A stretch of 64,000 nt of DNA. It comes from Nemertoderma westbladi (Eukaryota; Xenacoelomorpha; Nemertodermatida; Nemertodermatidae). Both the position numbers and the translations under genes were made by a program. The notes below the pieces were generated by a model, which had not been told where the DNA came from, did not search any database, and worked only from the letters and a program-made list of their open reading frames with translations. The DNA lies in the NCBI GenBank assembly GCA_032718475.1, contig JAUCBJ010007614.1, forward strand, positions 1 through 64,000. Direction: 5' to 3'. Positions within the stretch are counted from its first letter, which is position 1, and each line of letters begins with the position of its first letter. This document shows positions 56,238-64,000 of the stretch, piece after piece.

Positions 56238-57331
56238 GTGAAGGAAATAGCAATTTAAAATCACTTATTGAGGGTGATAATGGCTATAATGCGTTGATAA
56301 GACCACTTTCTGGTTCAAAACAACCAGTTAATGTTGGTGTAAATCTAGGCATAACACACTTTGGAGAAGTTGACACCACCACAATGACATATTGGGTTTC
56401 ATTCCATCTGCGGCAGATATGGAGTGATCCCCGTCTATCATGGAATGAATCCCAGTTAAACAAATCCCATTCCTTTAGTCCGAAACTCGCAGCTTCTATA
56501 TGGATGCCTATCTTATATATAAAAAATGCCTTCCGGCGGCATTCTTTCCTTAATCCAGCCACAAATGACAATATTATGATCACAATATCACCAAACGGCG
56601 ACATAATTATGGCCATCATGGTGGACACCGCAGTAAGATGCGTCTTTGATCTTACTTTCTACCCATTCGACACCCATAAATGCAAATTAATACTTGAAAG
56701 TTATTCCTACAGTGAAGAAGATGTGAAATTCAATTTCCAAGCAGGAAAAGACAAAACAGATGTTGGGGTCATTGTTCAATCTGAAGCGAAAATAAGCTCA
56801 AATCAATACAAACTAATTACCACCTCTGATTTAGTGGTTTACAATGCGATTACAACCTACTATGTTAATGGAACTTCCAAAAACTACTCCAAACTTGTGG
56901 TTGAGATTAAACTTGAACGATTATTTAGTAATGAGATTCTTACCATATACATTCCATTGAATGCTATTGTCATCTTATCATATCTTACATTTTGGGTGGA
57001 TCATAAGGCTATAGCTGCCCGATGCTCTTTTGGAGTCAGTATTACTTTAACATTGATGGTATTGATTGCAAACACATCCCAAAGTATTCCTAAAGTTCCT
57101 TACATCCGCTCTATTGATATTGTTTTTACCATCGCTATTGTATTTGTTATGTCTGCGTTGCTTGAATTTGCTATAGTGGTGAATTTAGAGAAACGTTTCT
57201 GTAAACATCGAAAACAAGGTGAACGATTGAGAAAGAAGAATCCGGCAAAAATTGTTGAATATTCTACTCGCATTATTTACCCCATTGCTTATGTTGTCAC
57301 TATGATTTGGTATTTTTTCGTTTGGTGCTGA
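56238..57331 (+). CDS. Cys-loop ligand-gated ion channel subunit (GABA-A/glycine-receptor-like), main exon
   Basis: About 365 codons covering nearly the whole subunit without an intron. Ligand domain: GYNALIRPLSG start, SIWMPILYIKNA near the Trp/Pro landmark (the usual WxPD has I for D), and the Cys loop with C at 56639 and 56681 (13 residues between) around FYPFDTHKC. Then TM1 (IYIPLNAIVILSYLTFWV), TM2 (FGVSITLTLMVLIA), TM3 (DIVFTIAIVFVMSALLEFAI), a very short loop of about 30 basic residues, and TM4 (YPIAYVVTMIWYFFVW) just before the TGA. SIPKVPYIRSIDI after TM2 is typical of the anion-channel branch. The pore entrance reads AAR, not the usual PAR. Loop C lacks the vicinal Cys pair of nicotinic alpha subunits. 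Subunits form pentamers in the plasma membrane; the ligand cannot be told. Confidence 0.9.
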
Positions 57332-57644
57332 AATTGACTTCAACGCTTATACTACGCCATCCAGTTGGAATTGATTTTTGCATTGTGGAAGTGGTCTTTA
57401 CTCGATAAGGTACTGCGTACTTTAATACTGATTGTATCAATGTTAAATAATAATTTAGCCTGAGACATTAACAGTGCAAGCATTTTTTTTGCATCTTACT
57501 TATTCTACTGTAGTTCACATCAACAACAACCCCAACCCAAAGTCCCACATCCCAAATCCAGTGATTCAAACAAAACGTATTTTTCTGTAATCACGATAAT
57601 ATCTTTAATGATTAAAACTGAACTACTGTACAATCTTCCATTAA

Positions 57645-57650
57645 AATAAA
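57645..57650 (+). terminator. candidate polyadenylation signal
   Basis: AATAAA about 315 bp after the channel stop codon. It is the first perfect hexamer noticed on this strand downstream; function is unproven. Confidence 0.3.
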
Positions 57651-57966
57651 AAAATTATTCACTAAAAACTTAATTGTAAAACCCACCCCTATCCTTTGGA
57701 ATGATATATACTATGAGTAATTTCCATTTATTACTGGCGCTGTTTGTATAAATATAAGATGGAAATTTATTCTCATTTGAATTCTGTACAGCAGTTTGCG
57801 GGAACCCTAATGTAGGAGCATTTGTAAAGAGATATATTTTTTAGAATTATGTTATCAATATAGAATCATTTTGTTCAAATCAAAAAGGAAGCAACCATAA
57901 GCAGACCGATTCCATGATAGGTTGTCGGTAGATGGAGGTCTCTTTTTGGGGAGAATATTTGGCTAG
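57651..57966. other. spacer
   Basis: No recognised feature. Confidence 0.3.
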
Positions 57967-58570
57967 AGTTCCGTACGTCCCCCCATTTTTAAAATGACTT
58001 GAATTGCCTTGAAATGACTTGTATTGTCATTTAATATTATGGAATATATTTTTTCTACCTATAATATATACTATATATACAATATATATATATATATTAT
58101 ATATATTATATAGTATATATAGATAGTATATATATATATATTATTTTTAAAATGACTTGAATTGCCTTGAAATGACTTGTATTGTCATTTAATATTATGG
58201 AATATATTTTTTCTACCTATAATATATACTATATATACAATATATATATATATATTATATATATTATATAGTATATATAGATAGTATATATATATATATT
58301 ATTTTTAAAATGACTTGAATTGCCTTGAAATGACTTGTATTGTCATTTAATATTATGGAATATATTTTTTCTACCTATAATATATACTATATATACAATA
58401 TATATATATATATTATATATATTATATAGTATATATAGATAGTATATATATATACTATATATATACTATCTATATATACTATATACTAATATTTGATTAG
58501 TGTCGCTCAAGAAAAAATGGTGTTATGGTATAGTAAAAAAATCTCGCAAAATGGGGGGACGTACGGAACT
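57967..58570. mobile_element. short TIR element with a triplicated 158-bp AT-rich unit
   Basis: A 23-bp perfect terminal inverted repeat (57967-57989 and 58548-58570; outer half AGTTCCGTACGT, inner CCCCCCATTTT) bounds three head-to-tail 158-bp units starting at 57991, 58149 and 58307. Each unit begins AAAATGACTTGAATTGCC and carries an AT palindrome (ACTATATATAC...GTATATATAG). The units look identical. Clear target-site copies are not visible. Non-coding; a MITE with internal amplification. Confidence 0.8.
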
Positions 58571-59215
58571 GTTCCCGAATATTTAGTTGACATTTATTCG
58601 AAATTGATGGCTTTGCGGCTTTGTACATCCAGTTGAAAATATCAATTAATAATAAGTTCAGCGGTCCTTGGCTTCCCACACTTTGTTATTTCCCAACATC
58701 TTTTTCAGGACAATCTTCTTTTATGAACCCTTTGGAACATTTTTTCCGTCCATATATACTGTATTTACCTCATTTACAGTGTGCCAGGTAATATTCTTGA
58801 CTGTTGCTGCATGTGAGCAGCTGTAATTGCTTCCGTTTTTAATAACCAGTATGTACTTATCCCGAGGGTAGGTGGAATTTGTGACAACACCCACAAACTG
58901 TGGCAACACTGGCCACTAACAATGTGAATAGTAGTAGATCGCAGTCTACAGTAAAATCAATCCCACCAAGTTTCGGGTTTGCATTATCGCAAGAAAGTCG
59001 CAAGAAAAACAGTCAACATCTGGGGACATCTCTCGAATATCTGGATAATAATTTGCAACTCCAACAAAGAACCAACTACAAACTATATAAAGTGTGCGAC
59101 AATGCATCATTAAAGTACAATAACCTCATCAGTAGGTTACTGATGAAATTGGAGAATCTTAATTATTTTTTATGATTTCACTTTAGATGGGTGAATTCAT
59201 TAGGGCAACGATTTT
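58571..59215. other. spacer with overlapping unassigned open frames
   Basis: A minus frame at 58721-58909 (phrases VTNSTYPRDKYILVIKNG and NITWHTVNEV) and a plus frame at about 58903-59175 (phrases SRSQSTVKSIPPSFGF and YNNLISRLLMKLENL) have ordinary composition, but neither starts with ATG nor matches a family I know. They may be exon pieces of a host gene or chance. Confidence 0.2.
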
Positions 59216-59403
59216 GAACATTCTTCGGCGAAGATCGCAAAATTTCGCAAACGTCGCGATTTTTTCTAAGATTGTCCACCTACAATATAGTATTCGTAAA
59301 CACAAAAAGTTTTGCGACCATCGCGACGTTTGCGAAGTTAAATTTTGTGTTTACCAATACTATAGGTGGAGCTTCGCAAACGTCGCGATCTTCGCGAATG
59401 TTC
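59216..59403. repeat. 188-bp inverted-repeat MITE
   Basis: Ends GAACATTC...GGCGAAGATCGC and GCGATCTTCGCGAATGTTC pair, and the inner halves also pair (CCACCTACAATATAGTATTC against GAATA...TATAGGTGG-like sequence; CACAAAAAGTTTTGCG against its partner). CGCAAACGTCGCGA motifs recur. Non-coding. Confidence 0.75.
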
Positions 59404-59804
59404 TAGACGATTTTTAAAAAGTAAGAAAATCTATAACTAAAAATAAATTTTATAAAATTTTTCTAGAACAAAATATATTATTAGTCATGGTATCTATCAG
59501 CTTAGGCGATACATTTAATTTTCGGAGGAAAGGGGAAGAAGAAAGGAAAGAGAGGAAGATCGAAGGGGTGTGGGAAGAAAGGAGTGGGAACGTCGATATC
59601 TAATCAATTCGATGTTGCAGCTGGATGGAAGAAGTTGATGAGAGGAAAATAAACAGTTGGAATGTCATTACAGTACTTTAGGCTAATATGATTGTTTATC
59701 TTGTCTGTAAATTCAAATATAATTTTTATTATTAGTTCTATAGTATATATTAGTATGATATTAGTATGACAGTATTAGTATTGTTCACAGAAGTTATATA
59801 TATA
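59404..59804. other. spacer
   Basis: A purine-rich block at 59525-59600 (GGGGAAGAAGAAAGGAAAGA) is the only feature. Confidence 0.35.
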
Positions 59805-59806
59805 TA

Positions 59807-61114
59807 CACCATGTCCCGTAATATAGTGTCATTTTCTGATGACACGGACCCCCCCCCAGATTTTTCTACAAATCTTTATCGTATTGCTTGAAATTTGAAA
59901 CACCACAAGTTCCAGTCACCGTCGATGACCCCATGAAGCCTGAATTTTCGATTTTGCCTTTAAAATTTTTTATAAGCGTATTAAAAAAGTGTCTTTTGCG
60001 AAATCGCACCATCCGTATCATTGCCATTCTTCACATTACTCGTAATTTTTTCATATCATTAAAAAGCTTGCCTTGCAACGATTCGAAATATGTAACAATA
60101 TCTGAATTTCGTTTGGAAACAACCGATATATAGGTGTTCAAAGATTGCAAGAAGTATTGTTCACTGCAGGCCATTTATTCTATTTAATAAATACACGATG
60201 TTCTGGAACAATTTGTTTAAGTATGAATAGCTACGCAATAGATATAGTGGATAGGATTACCGCTGTTGCCAACCAACTCATAAAATAAATAACACGTTCT
60301 TATGGTGGCACTGAAGGGCCAACAAATACATTTTTTTTGTCTGAAACAAGTCGTGCGCACGACTTGTTACATCAGAAACAACTCGTGCGCACGACTTGTT
60401 ACATTAGAAACAACTCGTGCGCACGACTTGTTTCATCAGAAACAACTCGTGCGCACGACTTGTTTTAGCAAAACAAGTCTTGCGCACGAGTTCTTTCTAA
60501 AGTAACAAGTCGTGTGCACGACTTGTTTCTGAAGTAACAAGTCGTGCGCACGAGTTGTTTCTGAAGGAACAAGTCGTGCGCAGGAGTTGTTTTAGCAAAA
60601 CAAGTCGTGCGCACGAGTTGTTACTGATGTAACAAGTCGTGCGCACGACTTGTTTTAGCAAAAAAAAAAATTAGTTGTTGTTCCTTCAGTGCCACCAAAC
60701 GTTCTAGAATTTTGTATTTTTATTTAATAGAATAAATGGCCTGCAGCGAACGATAATTCTTGCAATCTTTGAACGCCTATATCTCAGCTGTTTCTCAACG
60801 AAATTCAGATATTGTTACATATTTGGAATCCTTGCAAGGCAAGCTTTTTAATGATATGAAAAATTACGACTAATGTAAAGAATGTCCACGATACGGAGGG
60901 TGCGATATCGCAAAAGACAGTTTTTTAATACGCTTATAAATAAAATTTAAAGGCAAAATCGAAAATTCCTGCTTCATGGGGTCATCGACGGTGAGTGGAA
61001 CTAGTGGTGTTTCAAATTTCAAGCAATATGATAAAGATTTGTAGAAAAATCTGGGGGGGGGGGGGGGGGGGGTCCGTGTCATCAGAAAATGACACTATAT
61101 TACGGGTCATGGTG
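59807..61114. mobile_element. Tc1/mariner-type foldback element (1.31 kb)
   Basis: Long terminal inverted repeats of about 400 bp (59807-60200 and about 60715-61114) differ by scattered substitutions. Outer ends read CACCATG(T/A)CCCGTAATATAG and are flanked by TA on both sides (59805-59806, 61115-61116), the target duplication of Tc1/mariner elements. Each arm has a C or G run after GACACGGA (C9 on the left, G20 on the right). No transposase is encoded. A second, inner inverted repeat bounds a core of short palindromes. It should form a very long hairpin. Superfamily inferred from the TA duplication only. Confidence 0.85.
60303..60697. repeat. inner inverted-repeat unit with ten palindromes
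   Basis: A perfect 15-bp inverted repeat (TGGTGGCACTGAAGG at 60303-60317, complement at 60683-60697) bounds 60341-60660. Inside, about ten copies of AACAAGTCGTGCGCACGACTTGTT or variants follow each other every 33 bp or so. The 24-bp consensus (here AAGTCGTGCGCACGACTT) is a perfect palindrome. Spacers are TTACATCAG or TTTAGCA types. Possibly an element nested in the foldback element. Confidence 0.85.
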
Positions 61115-61116
61115 TA

Positions 61117-62183
61117 CTATAGTATCATCATGTAGGCATCGCATTGAAGTTATATATATATATATATATAAGCTTTCCCACTATTAGGGCCACCTTTTAA
61201 AGGTCCAATGGCCCTTAAATGGCCTTGGGCTTGGAGCAATGCCCTAATCCTACTACGATGGCCCAAAAGGTACACGTCCTCTTAGGGCAAATATGGCCCA
61301 CCTAGAACAAAATGACCCAATCTAGGCATAATGGCTCAAAATAAACAATTACAAGGAAATTGCGTTTAGTTCTTATGAATTTAACTTGCACCCCTGGCGG
61401 TAAACAATAGTATTTATTATCAATTTAATTCTACAGCCAAAAATGCCTTTGCAGATATTTTAAAAAATATATATATCTACAATAACGCATACAATTCACT
61501 TTTGTGTAATTTCTGATTATGAGTTGTACAATAAGTAGTTTTTAGACGATTTTAAGTCTTTCGTTATAGATAATTATTATCACTTATGACCGACAGTCAA
61601 ACACGCGGATGTGATTTCTCGAGTTAATGGCGCAAAGTGACCGGAAACACAAAATATGTGTTTTTTAGATGATTTAAAAAATTAATTTATTTAAATTTCA
61701 AATATTAGTGGCGGTGTTTTCTACCCAAAACAATAAACAATACCTTTTCACTAATGGTCAATTGGCGCCACTATTTGGATGTCTCAGCTGTTTGAAGATC
61801 GAAACTTGTGCAAACAAAATATGTTAAATTGTAAATAACTATACTGTAAATAACAACAGGTTTTAATAAATTCTCACTGACAAGTGATTAAAATTTGTGT
61901 TTTTTAAGAAATAATGTATGACCGTTCGGTACCTCTAGGAAGGTTAACTTATCACTATTTCGCGTACTATACACTTCATTATTAACATTTTGTCATTGGT
62001 GGGGGATTAGTTTATAGACTAGCCTTACGACCCGTACGAATTCCATCCCCCACCAGTAATTCATATATTGGAGACATAATGTAGACGTTTTGCCTCTTAC
62101 CCTAATGTAACAATTATCTATAGGCCTATTAAATATAATGTGAATTTTATCCCGTATTAATTAAATCTAATAACTATTTACAG
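61117..62183. other. spacer with GGCCC/GGCCATT-type phrases
   Basis: A TA microsatellite at 61150-61172, then 61175-61340 rich in GGCCC and TGGCCC phrases related to those at 62960-63400. No gene. Confidence 0.4.
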
Positions 62184-62324
62184 TACATCATTGTGTGCAA
62201 AGTAGCACTTTGCAGCGTTATGACCCGAGTTTATTTATGTACCGAGCGAGCGCAGCGAGGGAGGTTTACATCAATAAACAAGGGTCTTTAACGCTGAAAA
62301 GTGACCTTTGCAAGCAATGATGTA
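62184..62324. repeat. 141-bp imperfect palindrome
   Basis: TACATCATTG...GCAAAG on the left pairs with CTTTGCAAGCAATGATGTA on the right, continuing through CAGCGTTA/TTAACGCTG and GTTTATT-ATGTA/TACAT-AATAAAC to a GAGCGAGCGCAGCGAG tip. A hairpin MITE of the AACGCTG family. Confidence 0.8.
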
Positions 62325-62325
62325 T

Positions 62326-62911
62326 GTAATTTTGTTACATTATGTCAACTTATCAGCGTTCGGTTTGTGAAGAAAGGATTTTATGGTTGCTCATTTATAC
62401 ATTTTAATCATGTACTATATCGAATATAAGTGAAATTTATTAACAGGTACACTGGTACACAGTATTAATTATACATTTAAATCTAATTAAAGTTTATTGG
62501 AAGTTATCTCCTGCTTGGATGTGATAAATCATTAATCCATCTTGACTATAGTCGACTGAAGCAAACTTATTCACCGTCTGTGTCCGTTCAGTTTTACTGA
62601 ACACTGAACACTTTCTTTGGTTAATTTAGTGTCTTCTATTGGACGTTTCGCCATAATAGATTACAGTACATGTTAAACAATTATTTACATCCAGTAGCTA
62701 GTCCCGTCACTGCAAATTGGATAATAAAGCTGCAGTCATTAACATAAATGGAAATAATACATTCTGGAATACGGTAATTGAAGTTGTATCCATGTCATTG
62801 ATTACTTTGCAACGTTCCGTCCTATAGGCCGCAACGCTGCAAAGTAGTACTTTGCAGCGTTATGAGTAATTCACCAGAACGCTGTTAAGTTGACATAATG
62901 TAACAAAACAT
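62326..62911. repeat. inverted pair around the AACGCTG family
   Basis: GTTACATTATGTCAACTTAT at 62332-62351 and its complement at 62885-62905 (ATAATGTAAC end) form an inverted pair. Close to the right member, AACGCTGCAAAGTAGTACTT at 62832 begins a perfect palindrome with 14-bp arms (62832-62860). Together with 62184-62324 this may be one compound element. The 470 bp between shows nothing else. Confidence 0.55.
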
Positions 62912-63889
62912 GTAACAAACATTTTATTTTTTTTATTTTTAGATAATCTAAATAATATTTGTCATTTGGGTGGCTCCAAGGGGACATTGTGTTGTAAGAA
63001 CCATTATATTTTTTAGTGGCCCTTTATGAACAGTGACTAATTAAGGCCATTTCGAACTTTTGGCTCAAATGGAACATGGTCTTGCATGGGCCATTGCCTT
63101 TTCAAAGGCGTTTGATACAAATTGGCTAATATCGGGCCACATTATAGTTGAGTGGCTCCAAGCGACACTATCCAATATGGGCCATTTCAGATTTGAATGG
63201 CTTTAAGGGAAAATTGCCTAATATATATGAAATATATTTCATATTTAAGTGGCTCTAATGGACAATGTCTTGCAAGAGCCATTTCATTTTTTGGTGGCCC
63301 TTTATGAACAGTGTCCAATAGAGGTCATTTTGAATTTTAGTGGCTCCAATGGAATATTGTATTGCATGGGACAATCCTTTTTAAAGGTTTTTATAAATAT
63401 ATTCAACTTAAATTAAACAGTATTAGATAAAGCGGTTTTTTTGTGAGAGACATCCAGAAGTCCAATTTTTTCTTTTGAAAAATAGCTTTTATCATGAGGT
63501 TTTTATTCTAGAACATTTAACATTTTGACAGTAAGATTGTAGCTAGAAATTTTGAAAAACAACAATAAAACAACAAATAATAAACAACAACAATAAAAAT
63601 TTAAAATTAAAAAAAAAATTTCTTGTTGAAATTACTTTAATCATTGCTTTTATTATTTATTAGCTACCATAAATTTTACTAGATATCATGATAATTTAAT
63701 TGAAAAATTTCAAAAATTTTAAGACCGCGTTTACACTACCGAGTCAAAGTCAAGATCAAATTCAAAAGTAAATAAATATAGCTAGCTAGCAATAATAAAT
63801 AATAATACATTATATAGGCCTAATATAATACATAAGTGCATTCTAGAAAAAATTAATTTCATGTGATATGTTTTACATTTTGTCTTTTA
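62912..63889. other. degenerate GTGGCTC(C/T)AA repeats, then AT-rich spacer
   Basis: Between 62970 and 63390 the order GTGGCTC-AA, TTG(C/T)AAGA-CCATT, GTGGCCCTTTATGAACAGTG, TTTTGAA-TTT recurs twice with a period of about 280-300 bp, plus a partial unit between. The rest to 63889 is AT-rich without features. Confidence 0.5.
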
Positions 63890-64000
63890 AAACCCTATTA
63901 ATACCGGGCTATAAAATGCTGTAAAAATCCCGGGGGGGGGGGGGGGGGGTGTCATATTGACCCCTCCCTCTAAAATCTACAAATATTAACGAAAACGTCT
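63890..64000. mobile_element. left end of a second poly-G element (runs off the window)
   Basis: AACCCTATTAATACCGGGCT, G18 (63932-63949), GTCATATTGACCC and TCTAAAATCTACAAAT match the left end at 46201-46310. The rest lies beyond the window. Confidence 0.75.

Overview
This window is eukaryotic and almost certainly metazoan DNA. It is AT-rich and repeat-dominated, and it holds one recognisable host gene: a Cys-loop ligand-gated ion channel at the right end (main exon about 56238-57331 on +, with a candidate signal-peptide exon near 51.8 kb). Everything else I can identify is mobile-element or satellite DNA: BEL/Pao-type Gag-protease genes, a Ty1/copia element, several non-LTR (LINE) families, a Penelope-like GIY-YIG fragment, tRNA-derived SINEs, foldback/MITE elements, two large tandem arrays and many long G or C runs. 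This mix suggests an aquatic invertebrate (echinoderm, hemichordate, mollusc or similar); I cannot fix the phylum from sequence alone.

Layout. 0-4.7 kb: sparse sequence, a SINE-like head and a deleted RTE-like LINE. 4.93-11.39 kb: a 6.45-kb minisatellite of 27/28-bp units that leaves all three forward frames open. 12.1-17.4 kb: LINE relics, a retropepsin relic, a 39-bp-stem hairpin and a Penelope endonuclease fragment. 17.40-32.07 kb: two related elements on the minus strand, each with a long BEL-type Gag reading frame behind a roughly 3-kb leader. The first (17402-25646) is bounded by a 337-bp inverted repeat that looks identical in both arms, and it encodes Gag and protease but no reverse transcriptase or integrase. 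33.24-35.10 kb: an 87-bp satellite. 36.30-41.61 kb: a nearly intact copia element (LTRs, tRNA-Met primer site, polypurine tract, 5-bp target duplication CTGCC) nested in a truncated RTE-like LINE. 41.6-51.1 kb: SINEs, palindromes, a CR1/L2-like LINE split by later insertions, a poly-G-ended element and more LINE copies. 51.8-57.4 kb: the channel gene, whose putative first intron is loaded with LINE fragments. 57.9-64 kb: a cluster of short inverted-repeat elements, including a Tc1/mariner-type foldback element with a core of ten short palindromes.

The most unusual feature is the pair of TIR-like Gag-protease elements. A retrotransposon-type Gag plus aspartic protease sits inside an inverted-repeat-bounded unit with no visible polymerase. 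The terminal repeat is built from a 76-bp subrepeat that reappears, diverged, at the outer end of the second copy. This may be a non-autonomous or captured-gene element; a recent inverted duplication or an assembly artefact is the main alternative.

The transposon reading frames do not cooperate with the host channel gene. Nesting gives relative ages: the copia element is younger than the RTE-like LINE it sits in; the SINE and a possible Penelope 3' end are younger than the CR1-like LINE they split; the poly-G element is younger than the LINE RT fragment beside it. Repeat counts, identities and boundaries were read by eye and are approximate unless stated otherwise.
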